Shown: one piece after another, positions 27,684 to 39,345 of the stretch
How positions within the stretch are numbered: the first letter of the stretch is position 1
Layout: the number at the start of each line of letters is the position of its first letter
From: Oryzias latipes
Taxonomy: Eukaryota; Chordata; Actinopteri; Beloniformes; Adrianichthyidae
Length of the DNA: 64,000 bases
NCBI RefSeq assembly: GCF_002234675.1
Contig: NC_019866.2
Span: 13,483,261-13,547,260 of the forward strand
Reading direction: 5' to 3'
Position numbers and translations under genes: made by a program
The notes under the pieces: model-generated
Database searches by the model: none
What the model saw: only the letters and a program-made list of their open reading frames with translations
What the model was told of the DNA's origin: nothing

Positions 27684-29011
27684 AAAAGTGTTTTTAGTTT
27701 TTTAAGTTTTCTTGCAAGGACTAAAGTGTAAGAGGCTCTTCTTGGTGTACAGGAGAAACTGCGGCGTCGCTCTGAGGAACCTCAGGGGGAAAATCCGGCC
27801 GTCAAGCGGGACAGAGAAGACCGTGAGCGTGAGAGGGAGGAGCGGGAGAAGAAGCGCAAGGAAGAGGAAGAGAAGGAGAAGGAAAGAGAAAAAGAGAAGG
27901 AACGGGAGCGGGAGAGAGAGCGGGAGCGTGAGAAGGAAAGGGACCGGGAGAGGGAGAGGGAGCGAGACCGCGAGAGGGATCGGAGATCCCGCCGGAGCCA
28001 CTCGCACAGCCGCCACTCCAGCCGCACGTCGGATAGGAAACGGAGCAGATCGCGTGATCGCCGGAGATCAAGGAGCAGAGATAAGGACAGGGAACGCAAG
28101 CGTAGCAGGTATGCTCCAAGTTTTGGAACTTTGCACCTGAAAATGTTTAAGCAGACTACAGTAATGCTTAAATTGACTGAACTCTCCTAACGTCTTACTT
28201 CGTTGTATTGCAGGAGCCGGGACAGAGAAAGGAAGCGCAGCCGTGACCGCTCGGACAGAAAACGCCGCTCCCGCAGTCGTGACAGGAGGAGGTCTCGCAG
28301 CCCCGAGCGCAAGTCTCACCATCGGCGCAGCCGCAGCCGGGACAGAGACAGAGACAGAGGAAAAGAAAAAGAGCACTCATCAAAAGACAAAGGTATGGGG
28401 TACTCTACTCGTTAAAGACCCTCTCTGGTCATCCTTTGATCTATTGATGCGTTCCCACTGGTCTTTTATTCAGGATTATGCCATTTTTTTTAGGCAATAT
28501 AAAAAACAGTGGTTTTCTGGGACATGTTTCTGTAGAGCACTAGTAGTTCATTAGAAATTCACGGGCCAGACTTTTTGTATGGAGCAACCTCGTCTTCCTT
28601 CCCCTCACAGTTGCAGATGAGGTTGTGCCCCCCCAGTATATATTTAAACGGAACAAAAATGCTGTTTTTCAAATAGCATTTTTGTCGTCTGCTACCGAGT
28701 CACAACGATTGAATAAAAAATACTTAAAATGCCATTTTATCTGAATTTTCTTTATATATTTCCTCCATCAGAAAAATGCAAACCTGAGTGTGATTGATGT
28801 AGACCTAAATTCATGTGATGTTTTGTCAGATCGTAAGGGGACAGAGGAGAAGAGCAGTTCTAAGAAAGACAAGCATGCTGACAGTGATGCAGCTGCCGTC
28901 AAGCCTTCATCAGAGGTGGAACCCATGCAGAGCGAACCAGCTTCCTCCTCCCCTCTGCTTAACGGCCAGCAAGAGCTCCTCCAATCTGAAGGTGACACTC
29001 AGTCCAATTAA
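25578..29011 (+). CDS. luc7l3: LUC7L3 (CROP), U1 snRNP-associated splicing factor
   Basis: The coding exons are 25578-25676, 26238-26304, 26389-26428, 26503-26647, 26806-26880, 27109-27213, 27439-27600, 27753-28108, 28214-28392 and 28830-29011. All have GT-AG borders, and the phases sum to 469 residues. The N-terminus MLSAAQLLDELMGRDRNLAP and the C-terminal SEGDTQSN match vertebrate LUC7L3. Features in order are the LUC7 N-terminal region, a CCCH zinc finger (about 35-62), a helical coiled segment (about 115-175), a C2H2-like finger (about 192-218, CEVCGAF and HLMGKQH), and a long RE/RS-rich tail from about 232. Family role: a nuclear-speckle relative of yeast Luc7 that acts with U1 snRNP in 5' splice-site choice. 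The start is the only ATG that opens the conserved N-terminus. The intron before the last coding exon holds a repeat family X copy. Confidence 0.97.
28413..28790. repeat. Repeat family X, copy C (last coding intron of luc7l3)
   Basis: It starts TAAAGACCCTCTCTGGTCAT and contains TAGTAGTTCATTAGAAATT, shared with copy D and, inverted, with copy B. It ends near TTTCCTCCATCAGAAAAA, also shared with copy D. The right border is uncertain. Confidence 0.5.
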
Positions 29012-31310
29012 AACTGATCTGATAGGACCTCAGATCAGGCTCAGGTAAGTGCGGCTTCCTCAGCACTTCCCCCTGGCTCTCAACCCACCTTCACGCTTTC
29101 CTTCCCCCCCCCCCTCCCCCTTTCCTTTTCCCTCCTCGTCACCCTCCCTCTTCACTCCTGTTTTTCAGTTCAATTCTTATCATTTTCTTTTTTATAATTG
29201 TCTTATGTACTGTATGCAAATATCTTTATCCTGTTTTTGATTAGTGCATCGTAAGTATGCACTGAAGATGAAGGACTAGGCCCGATGATTGAGAAGGATG
29301 TAGAAAACATTCACAGAAAGCCAAGAGGGAAAGACCAGTGTAGCCCTGAGCAAACATGCCCAGAGGTACCCCCTTATTTTGTCTCGGTTTTTATTCTTTT
29401 GGTCCGTATCATTGTATATTCCACTTTTTTTTTCTTTTTGCTTTTGGACGTAACGGCAAACAAAGTAATTCAAGCTTCCCTGCCTGCATTGACGTGTCTT
29501 TATGTCATTTTTCTCACTGTGAAACAGGAAGACGTAGTAACTGCTGTTTTAAAGTCGCACAGCCTTCCAGCCAGGCAGCAGCTGTAGTCTGTCTGCTTTG
29601 TACACTTTGCATATTTTGGGAGAATGTTTTTTCTTCTCCTCTAACAGTAACCCACTCCAGGCTTTGTCTAAAGGTGTACGCCGCAGACAAGTTAGTAACA
29701 ACGTCACAACTGCCATGGATGTGTTGTCCAGCTTCCTGTGCCTGATAATGCCATGCACTGTTTTTTTGTTTTTGTTTTTTTTGTGGGGTTGGGAGGGGAG
29801 CCTTATGCCGCTAACTAACTGGAGGGTAGGGCTTATGGAATGAATTGCAGCTGACTTCCATACCTCACACAGCGTTGGTGTTGTGAGCGAGACCACATGA
29901 GAAAAGGGCAAATTAAAAATCATGGATACTCTGACTGTCAAACTGTGCAGGTACTCACCCCAGGTACTCCTTTCTCTACCCACATCCATTTCTGAATGCT
30001 GTTGCTTGTCAGAGAACACATGCTCTAGAACTTGGATATATCTGGATTGTTTAATTGTCTTGCTGCGGTTTTTTTTTCAGTATTGTGTATTTCTTTGGGG
30101 CGGAGGTTGTTAGATTTAATTATTAAAGACTTCCCACCTGATATACTCCTGCCAACAGCTGAAACTGTTACTGACCTGCTGTTTTCTTAGCCTTATTAGT
30201 TTTTTTATGTATCTGATGTAAATTCCTCTTGAAGCTATGATCTTAAAATCTTTATTAATCCACTTAAAGGTAAATGAAAAAGTAAATATTCCAGTTTCAA
30301 CTGTAAGAAAGCCTGGTGTGTAAATGAGAAATTGGTTAGCACACAGTACACTTTCACTTTGGCAAAGGGAATATCAATTAGTTTGGCCCACTAATTCAAA
30401 TATTTTGATCAAGATATTAGGTCACAAGCTTTAAACTTAAAAAAAAAAAAAAAAAGGAAGTAAAAGAATCCTTAAATGATAGGCGGTGTCTGTATGCTCC
30501 ACATCCTGGTCAGTTGTTTTATTCTAAATGACGTGTGTGGTGTTGTATTGTTGCTCAGCTGTCAGCAGTTTGGGGGTCTTTGCTAACACGCCTCTCTGTG
30601 ACCGTTTCTGTCCCACAGGGGAAGGCGGTGGAGGAAGACACGGAAGAGCATCCTCATCCTCACCCTGAACCTGACACATCGCTGCTTAAAAACAAGGTGA
30701 ACCACAAACGTGTAGTGGCTTATTTAAGAAATCAGCATAAAGTACATGTGTTAAGGAGCGAAGCAATATGTTTTGGTTGTTTTCTTTATCTTTTCGCTGC
30801 CTGTATCTGTTTCGGCTGGATGAGGGTAGCCGTGGTTCATCTGCTTTTTCATCAAATTCATTGATTTAGATGGCAGCCAGACATCACCTAAATACCAAAA
30901 TTAAAAAAGCTCCTTTTGGGTTTTTCTTTTATTTTGAAAATCTTTACACATCCTCCATGTTTCTTGGTATTTAGTACAATTGAAATCTAAAATGAATACA
31001 GTGCTTGTGATTTGTGTTAATTTGTCAGGTTCCTGACCTCATTTTTATTATCTTTTTTTTTTTTTTTAAGTCGGTTAAAAGCGTATGTACAATGTAAAGA
31101 CCCTTGATAGGGAGCGTTTCTTTGCTCTTCCACCTAGATCTCACGTGGAATGCTCTTGTCCCATAACTGTAAAAATATTCTCACTTATTTTTGATCAAAT
31201 GAGAAGTTTTGAAGATGCAACATTTGTTTCTTTTTTTGCCTTCCTTTTTATGTCCATGTTGTAATGTTAAATAAAAATGTTAAACCAAAATAAAAGTCTT
31301 TTTCTTTGTG
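29012..31310 (+). other. luc7l3: luc7l3 3' UTR region with probable intron
   Basis: A consensus donor CAG|GTAAGT at 29042-29050 lies 33 nt after the luc7l3 stop. That suggests a 3' UTR intron close enough to the stop to avoid nonsense-mediated decay. Possible acceptors are TTGATTAG at about 29230, AACAG at about 29527 and CCCACAG at 30612-30618. Poly(A) signals AATAAA at 31270-31275 and 31289-31294 probably end the transcript. Which acceptor is used cannot be read from the sequence. Confidence 0.55.
30619..30696 (+). CDS. Candidate alternative 78-nt luc7l3 exon
   Basis: It is flanked by CCCACAG and an AAG|GTGAAC donor. Its length is a multiple of three, and it is open in the frame that encodes GKAVEEDTEEHPHPHP and then EPDTSLLKNK. 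It lies between the last clear luc7l3 coding exon and the poly(A) signals. It could be an alternative C-terminal or 3' UTR exon. I see no phase-compatible donor that makes it the main form, and I do not recall a matching human exon. Confidence 0.4.
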
Positions 31311-31373
31311 TGAAGCAAAACTTCCTTCTATACAGTGTTAGGATATTTGTTGCTGCTGCTCTGGGAAGAAGTT

Positions 31374-31690
31374 ATAGACCCTCTTCAATCATCTTTACGT
31401 CTGTTTTAAAAGCATTCAATTATGCAGTTATGATTATGGCGTTTGTAGCCAAAATAGACACAAAGTCATTTTCTAGGACATAGTTCTTGCAGATCGGCAG
31501 TAGTTCATTAGAAATTTGCCTGAGTTATGGGTGGGATTGTTAGTGCAGAGAGACCCCGCCCCGTTACTAAAAGCAGGGAGCTTGTGGCCTGTCCAGCATA
31601 TTTTCTACGACACAAATAAGCGCTTTTTTTTCAAATGCAATTTAGAGCATAACCTTCTCTTTATATGTCCTCCATCAGAAAAAGTCACAG
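31374..31690. repeat. Repeat family X, copy D (just past luc7l3)
   Basis: It starts ATAGACCCTCTTCAATCAT. CATAGTTCTTGCAGATCGGC and TAGTTCATTAGAAATT align with copy C and with the inverted right part of copy B. It ends near CCTCCATCAGAAAAAG, as copy C does. Confidence 0.5.
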
Positions 31691-34600
31691 ACACAAAGGT
31701 TTATTTACAAACATTAGAAATAACCATATAATTACCAATATTTATACACCTTCCTCAAAAACAGTTTTATTCTTATTCTGACTCTAAAATAAACTATTTG
31801 TTATTCTAAAATCTGCCATATTAAAATTTTACTGATATAAAGTTTTCACATGCTTGAAATTGACCTGGTAAGTTATAAACTCCAAATTTCAAAATAAAGC
31901 TCATTGTTAATGTGTAGATTTAATAATTGTATTACATAATAAATCCGAAGTCTTATAATACTTGAACAGTAGGGGGCAGTATAGACCAATAAACTTGATA
32001 TACTCTGCTGTGCAGTGAAGGGAGTCAAGGCGATGCGTTTTTTTATTTTTCTAAGAGAATTAAACTACAGCACACGGTGTGTAAAATAAAAAACTTCTAT
32101 TTGCAGAAAAAGGAAGTAGATGTGTAAATAAATGGCAAGAAGATCACATGCACCATTTTATACAAAGAAAACAGGAGGTGGACCCTTGCCTGGTGCTGAA
32201 GAAATTAGTTTGAAAGGAAATCATTTTCACGTACCCACTTAATGTGAATGTAGGTTAAAGCACAAGCGATTCAGGCCAACGAGGCAATTTGTTGGTGCTA
32301 ATAACTGCCCTTTAAGTATCTGCTTATGGCACTTGTCACTCAAGTGCTGATGGATGGTCATTTTTCCCCCTTAAGGTTTGCACTGAGCCTTCAAGGAAAG
32401 TGAGCTGTTTGCAACATATGGAGTGACAATATTTTCATGGTGTAGTCGGCATTCACAGGACAGCTCCTGAAAAAGCAAAAAATGTTTTTTAAAAAGGCAT
32501 CTTTTTGTTTTTTTAATGTTGGGGAACCATTCTGAGCCTTATTCTTAAGGTCCCTAACCCTGTAATGACCCAGTTGTTAACTCAACTAACTCTTAAAAGT
32601 GCAGAGGTGGCAACAACACCTGGAAATCTGTCGGATCTTAAATCTGCTGTTAAAAGACCTGCTGATAAACAGGAATCGGAACGGACTCAATTTGTTTCCA
32701 TTTCTTTCTCGTTATAACAGAAAACATTAACCATTAATGCAAGTTCAGTTCAATTATTTAAGATGCACTCAGGAACCGAAGTTACCTTATTGGTCCAACA
32801 AAGCTTCCCAGGGATTTGGAAACCTGTCCATGCAGCTTTAGCTGCATTCAGCTACCATTATTTTTACTATTATTATTTTTAATGGCTCTGGGTCAGACAG
32901 AGCAAGACTGGGTCATTACAGGATAAAAATAATGTGACAAAACTACTGGCTTTCACCTCTAGCCTGCAACTTTAGTAAAAGGCTTTATTTATTATTATTT
33001 TTTTCTACAAAAAGACATTTTAAAATAATACATAAAAAAGGTCAATTTTGAGCAGTTTTTTCTCCCTTGTCTTTATTATCTGCTTTTGTGCTGATAACAG
33101 TGGGGCGACTATTGATATTTTCACAAACCCCATCTTTCTGTCTAATTTACATGAAAAGGGAAGGCATTCATTGCACACTCATCCTATTAGAGCACAACAC
33201 CTGCGCCTCTTTGACGCGGTGTCAAGTGCAGTACTCTATTACACAAAGCTTTGCAAACAAGTCTGATTTATAAATTTGTTGCACTCCCCAGTACTGCCCT
33301 AAAGGGTAAGAAAAAAATGTACAAACACAAGTTTCAGCAATCAAATTTCTTAAAACAGGCTTTGGGGGTTGTTAATAACAAATGCTTTTTGATCATATCA
33401 CAGAAAGAAATCTGCTGCTTCTGTCAAATTTTTAGTTGTTTAGATCAGGGAAACTCTTCCTGAGATACACAGGATTGGTTGCAGATTCAAAGCACAAAGT
33501 GTTTTCCACTACAGGTAAGGATTGTCTGTTTTGCTGAAATAAATGCAGAGTTTTCCTGTTGGCTGCACTGCTCTGTCTGCCTTCAGGATTTCATTTCACA
33601 TCGTCTTTGTTACTCCCTCTGCAGAGGGACACAACAGGACTGGGCTGAGAAGTAACAGCCCAGCAGCTTTGCTTTTTTCGTTTCTTTTCTGACCATCTCC
33701 TCCTCGGTGCTTTCTGTTTTTATTCCCCGCTTGCTTCCTGCAGTGTTAGCAGTTCTGGCACTGGATGAGCCATTCAGAGCCAGGTAGGCAGCTGGTGAGA
33801 GTGCTCAGTCCTCCCACCTGGGCATCAAAGTCGTTTGCTGGGTGAAAGACTGAGCCTGAACCTGGTCCTTGTTGAAACAAGGGTCAATCAAAATGGCACA
33901 ATACAAAAAATATAATAATGGGAACTCACATTGCATTGCATGTTTTGAGTACAGTACCACAAGCTCTGCGTCAACGATCCATTTCTGGATATAGTTTTTA
34001 ATAAATGTGAGACGGAGGAAGCTGACAGGGGTGGATGTATTTTCATTCCAACTGTTTTTAAGGACAAATCGGTGGAATTGATGTGTTGGAGCAATATGTC
34101 TCCCTATACATAGCACACTGAGATTCAGGGCTACACCAAATCATCCCTTAACCTTGTCTCCATGGCAACAGCTAAGGCTGACCTTGCCTAATTTGTGCCA
34201 TAAAACTTGACAGTTATGCACAACACAGAATCCTCTCCAGGTGGAATAAAAGGTAATTCTGCACGCAGAGCTGACACGACTCCTCTCCTTTCAAACTGGG
34301 ATGAGATCCGCTGCAGCTCAGCAAATGGCAGTCAGCAAGTCTGACTAATGGAAAGCAATGGAGGTAATTTACAGAACTGTATGTGCAGATAAATATAAAC
34401 CATTTTCAAAGCTAAAGCTCTTCTTCTTCATAATCTTTGTCAGCCAGCACTGATCATCATCCAGAAGATTCATCAGCATTTTTCTACTCATTCTCTCTTA
34501 TTTACATTGCATTTAATTGCTATTTTTCCTTTAAATTACAACCGACAATCATAAGCGCAAGTTTTTAACAAGAGAAAACACCTTTATCTAAAGTTAATCT

Positions 34601-35453
34601 AAAAGCAAAAAAGCAAGTTTTACTGGAGACAGGAGGCAGCTCTAAGTATTTAGATTTTAATTCCTACTTTAGGACAAGTTGATCTGATGAGCGAACCTGG
34701 TCGAAAAAGATAACGAGTCAAAACAAGTAAGAAGCAATTTTAAAACTAAATAAGGGTAAGATAAAGGAAGTTCAATGACTTGGATTCAAATAATCAAGTT
34801 GTTTGGAGATTATAAAATAACATCTAAATAGGCCTACATATTTCCTGTTTTTTAATTATTTGAATCTAAATCTGGGTCATTCTTAGCCTTTGTTTGTGAC
34901 TTAGTATTAAATATAAGAATAAATAAATAAATGTTGTCCGTCATGTCCTCCTTTCCTTGCTGATGGTGCTCCCCTCAGAGCCGTCTATTTTTTTTATTTA
35001 TAATTATGATTAATTAGGCTCATCATTACAGCACATGGTCAGCTGGAAACTCCCACTGTGCTTTAGTTCAAACAGGAAGCAGACTACCCCCCCCCCCTTC
35101 CATGGCCGCCATTGTTGATTTTGTGTTATGGATTAGAGGGAGGGCCCTGGGTATTTGCTGCACCCCTGGAGACGCTGCACGGCCTGTAGCGCTGGGGAAT
35201 ACAAAGAAATAGCGTGATAACAAGATAAAAGCCATGTGTTGAACTTCAAAGGGGAACGGCTGCTTGAATGAATGCTGAGTGAGACACAATCTGAGCCTTG
35301 AAGAAAAACATAAAAAATAAAAACCTGCATGGAAACTGGGGGCAGTGTGGATGCTGTGATGTAGAAAATGAAAAAAAATTAACTCTGTTATATATGAAAA
35401 TGAGATGAAATACCACTGCTCCCTCTGTTATTTCTACACTAACATGGATTTTT
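31691..35453. other. Intergenic DNA without recognised gene
   Basis: This is AT-rich DNA with short T and A runs and a C run at about 35088-35097. Open frames are short and not supported by splice structure or familiar motifs. No exon, RNA gene or element border is recognised. Confidence 0.45.
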
Positions 35454-35756
35454 TAAAGACCCACTCCAATGTGGGGCTGAAGGCTAGTGGGAGAGATCGT
35501 ACATAAAGGGATGATGGGAAATGAGTAGGGGCTTACCCCAAATTTACACTGGTCCTTCTGTGGTGCGTCTCAGTTGCTTTGCATGTGTGGGGAGTCCGTC
35601 TCACAACCGTCAGTTTGTTTTTCACTGAGTTCTTGTAAAATGCATGTTTTTGTCATGAATGATGTTATGTTTTTGTACTTTCAAAAATTCTATTTTGACG
35701 TACATGGATGCTGGTGTTATTTGTGGTGTTAACCTAGGTTATCGAGTGGGCATGTC

Positions 35757-35878
35757 TCCATCCATCCATCCATCCATCCATCCATCCATCCATCCATCCA
35801 TCCATCCATCCATCCATCCATCCATCCATCCATCCATCCATCCATCCATCCATCCATCCATCCATCCATCCATCCATC
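35757..35878 (+). repeat. (TCCA)n microsatellite
   Basis: About 30 perfect tetranucleotide units over 122 bp. On the minus strand it is the (TGGA)n tail directly after a LINE 3' end, so it probably began as a retroposon tail. Confidence 0.97.
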
Positions 35879-36075
35879 TTCTTCCACTTATCTGGGACTG
35901 GCTCGGGGGTTCAGCAGTCTAAGCAAAGATGGCCAGACTTCCCTCTCCCCAACCACTTCCTCCAACTCCTCTAGGGGAACCCCGAGGCGTTCCCAGGCCA
36001 CCCAAGAGATGCAGTCTCTCCAGCGTGTCCTGGGTCTTCCCTGGGGGTCTTCCCAGCACATCACCATAAATGTAA
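35879..36075 (-). mobile_element. LINE 3' end (L2/CR1-type) with TGGA tail
   Basis: The minus strand encodes [19 protein letters not shown], then [20 protein letters not shown] and LLRLL before the stop. This is a C-terminal tail I recognise from fish LINE ORF2 proteins, and the (TGGA)n tail follows at once. Only about 60 residues remain, so it is strongly 5'-truncated. The exact family is not assigned. Confidence 0.7.
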
Positions 36076-36467
36076 TAAATCTATAAAAATACATTTTATA
36101 AAGGTTTTATTTTGAAACTGAGAGCCCATTTCCCGTTTCTCTGGCTTTTTACTGTGACATTCATGGGTCAACGGAGAGGAAATGGAACTCCTGCGTAAAA
36201 CTTCTGCTGCAGTACGGAGAAACAGATGTCAGAGGTAGACTTAACTGTTTTGTGTTAACGCAATGGAGACCAGTGTCAATCAGCCTTTGCTACACACCAA
36301 CAGTCCCACCCACAACTCAGAGTCAAATTTCTGAATGAACTACTGCTGCTCTGCAGAAACTATGTTCTAGAAAACAACACGGGTATCTTGATTTGAGGTT
36401 AAAACAGCACAATCCTAATTAAACGACTAATGGAAAGCCTTTGACAATGGATCGGAGTAGGACTTTA

Positions 36468-38137
36468 CAGAGCCAAAGAACCTTTGACCTCATTGCATTT
36501 TTCATTGGCTTCTCAATCGCATGTGTTCTTTGAGCTATTTTGCATTACTTATGTAAACCATGGGTCTTGGCAAGCAAGGTGCTGCCTTTGCAATATATTT
36601 TTACATTAGCTATCGATCTCTGCTGTGCTCCACTAAAGTACAGTAGGTGTGTTTCCTGGAAGGCAGCTCTGCCTATGACAGGCGAAAGCCAATATTCGTA
36701 TCTGTACAAACGCCAGTGGCAAATCTCAGTTTGCTCTCCTTGACAAATGTTCAAAGACACACAGACTTCAGGCACAGCTTTGGGGAGGTATTTGAAGAAA
36801 CCTCTGTGCTGGCTGGCGTTTAATTGATCCAACCCTTCGAAGCATTTTTGGATCAAACGTAGATGAGATGCTACAGCTTTGTTAAGGAAGGTCTGACAAG
36901 CTAGATTATTATGCTAATTGGGTCTCAGAGCAGTGGCTCCTAAAATGCCTCAGAGTTTAAGCGTCTGCAAGCAGAAACCAGTGAGACAATGCATGCCTGG
37001 GAGTGCTATCATCACTGCCACTGCTCAGCGGCAAACACTTGTCAGGTGGCATTACTCTGATGTACAGTATTTCTCTGCACCTGTGTGTCTCAGACTAGGT
37101 GGGTTGTGGTGCCTGTGTTTGTATGAATGCGCGCTTTCACTCATTTTCCTGTAATCACCTTGTGTGCGGTGAGTAATGAAGCGCTGTCTGTCTGGTGGAT
37201 GCTGTTTAATCATGCAAATCCGCGCTGCGCTCGTTCCCTGCAAGGATATTGCAGCCAGCGCCGGGCAGCGAGCGGCGCCGACCTCCTCCTGGCTGATTTA
37301 CTCTGCCCTCTTCACACCTCCCTGGCGAATGATACCACAGCGTTAATGTTGAGGATGACAGGGAAGCGGAGAGACACAGAAGGGCAGAGGAGTGTGGCGG
37401 CGGCGGTGGCGTGGAAGATATGAAACACAAACACACAAACTGAGAGAGAAACAGAGATTTCCAGCAGCGGGGAGTATAGAAGCTGATTCAGGCGGTACAT
37501 TTCCATCCATTTTGCATCGTCACTGAGTGTATCACACAATCTGTTTTGGAAATCAATTTGTGAGTCACTCATGTGTTTCTTGCTTCCAGTGCAGCAAACA
37601 GTAGAAAGATCCGCAGCAAATGCCAAGACAGATTTCATCTTCTCTTTTGTTTTAGCAACAATTTTTTGGATTACTGCGTGAATGCAGGTGATCAGCTGAC
37701 TTGCATGCGGCTGGACAAAAAACCCAGCTGAAGAAGAATGTGTTTCCACCGCTGCTGTTTTCTATGGGAATTGATTGTTTGGGTTGCTGTTGTGAACCAT
37801 TGACTCGGTTGTGTCAAAATGTGAGGACTTGCGCATTATGGGATCCTGAAGAAGATGAGTGCTGACATTTAAACCAGTGAGCACTGATGTGAAAAATTCA
37901 GGAGCAACTGACACACACCTGATTCGCACCTGAAAAATCCTGCAGAAGCAGTCAGTCCATGCAGATGCACACAATGACATACACAATTCCACACAGCACT
38001 TGAGTAAACCGCACTGTAGACGTGAGTACTGAAGAGCTGAACGAAAGTGGAAGAAGGACAAGCTACAGGTGTCACTACAGATGTTAAAGGACAGCTGGCG
38101 TCATTATCATACTGTAAAAGAGGCAAAGAGGGAACAT
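36468..38137. other. Intergenic DNA without recognised gene
   Basis: A GC-richer island lies near 37200-37420, but I see no exon with supported borders. Short frames on both strands have no familiar motif. Confidence 0.4.
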
Positions 38138-38405
38138 CTGTCAAATGCTTTCCTGTTATGGGGTCCCGCAGGGTTCAGTCCTTGGGCCTCTGCTATTCTC
38201 CCTTCACTTACTCCCCCTGGGTTCCATTCTTAGAAAGCACAACTGTGCTTTTCATTGCAATGCGGATGATACCCAGATATACAGTATGTGCCAATGACCA
38301 AGAAGGATGCCCATGAATTAAGACCCTGGATGGCTCTCAACTTTCTACACTTCAATGAGGAAAAGACTGAGGTGATTGTCTTCAGTCCCTGTGGCAACAT
38401 TAATA
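38138..38405 (+). mobile_element. LINE reverse-transcriptase fragment
   Basis: The plus strand encodes [18 protein letters not shown] and, further on, CNADDTQIY, which is the reverse-transcriptase active-site block with YADD changed to NADD. After a stop and frame break it encodes WMALNFLHLNEEKTEVIVFS. These are Rex1/L2-type LINE motifs. The fragment is broken and truncated at both ends, so it is a relic. Confidence 0.85.
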
Positions 38406-39189
38406 ACATAAATAAATAAAGTTGACTTGACTGTACAGAAAATGTACTTAGCTCAGTTTTTCTTCGGCAACGTCAGATCATGTTTTGGTGTTTCTATCAT
38501 TTCTATCATTTGTCACAGCATTCTGCTGCCTCCATTGTAGAATTGAAGGGGTATTATGGATCCTCGTGGAACAGAAAACATGGTTTCAGTAACAATAGGT
38601 TTATATTTAGTTGAAAATAAAGTTAATTATTATTGCACTGAATAAGACACTGCAAACTGCACAAATAGACTTGTCTGCCATGAATTCAAAAGCTTGTTTT
38701 TACTGATGCTGTTAAGCTTGAACAGTTGAGCAGATTTAGTTCTGAATGAGCGGAAAATGTGAAAATTTTTTCACAAATGGAATTGGTTTGATTCGTTTTT
38801 GTGCAGCAAAACAAACCCTTTGGAAGTTTGGAGGTCCCTTTTTTTTGTTTTTTTCCTGATTGAAAATACCCAAAAAAAAGAGGAAATTTTCAGACATTTC
38901 GGACAAAGAGCAGGTAAGATCTCTGCAAAGGTTTCAGATGAACGTTGTCAGTTATAAAAATTATACATGTGAAAAACAAGCTCTTTTTTTAGGGAAGTAG
39001 GACATGCATGTGTGTGATGTTATTGGACCTGTTTACTGCTTGTCGTGTCAATATTGGTTTTGTGTGGGTAGTGATGCCTTCAACAGCCTTTTAGATGAGT
39101 TTCATCCAGCCACTTTGAAATGCTGTATGATGGAATAAAAGAACCTGCATGACAATTCAAGTTAATTGATTAACTGGGTTGTTGTTGTT
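38406..39189. other. Intergenic DNA without recognised gene
   Basis: AT-rich with T runs. No coding, RNA or repeat border is recognised. Confidence 0.4.
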
Positions 39190-39345
39190 CACATTTTGGC
39201 ACTTCCCTTCAGGGGTTGCCATGGCAGTAACAATAAAGGGTCTGGTTTAACCCACACTGGATGAAGCTGACTGCAGCCCCTGGGAACTGAACCTTGATTT
39301 TGCATGCCAATCCTGCACTTAACACATTGAGCTATCCAGCTGCTC
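39190..39345 (-). repeat. tRNA-derived SINE-like repeat
   Basis: Read on the minus strand, it has an A-box-like TAGCTCAATGTGTTAAGTG. About 30 nt later comes a B-box-like GGTTCAGTTCC, as in the internal promoter of a tRNA gene. A fish-type tail (CAACCCCTGAAGGGAAGTGCC) follows. It does not fold into an intact tRNA by eye, so it is read as a SINE relic. Confidence 0.55.

Larger units (their letters stand above)
35454..36467. repeat. Repeat family X, copy B, split by LINE and microsatellite
   Basis: The left end TAAAGACCCACTCCAAT (35454) and the right end TCGGAGTAGGACTTTA (to 36467) are imperfect inverted repeats of each other. The left part has GGGATGATGGGAA as in copy A. The right part is inverted relative to copies C and D. 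A (TCCA)n tract and a LINE 3' end at 35757-36075 interrupt it, so the LINE came later. Confidence 0.55.

Noticed and set aside
27702-28119. Ser/Leu/Pro-rich open frames on the minus strand
   Set aside because: They are the complement of the RE/RS repeat exon of luc7l3 and only mirror its repetitive codons.
35659-35922. Open frame with a repeated Ile-His-Pro-Ser pattern
   Set aside because: It is a translation of the (TCCA)n microsatellite. There is no gene support.
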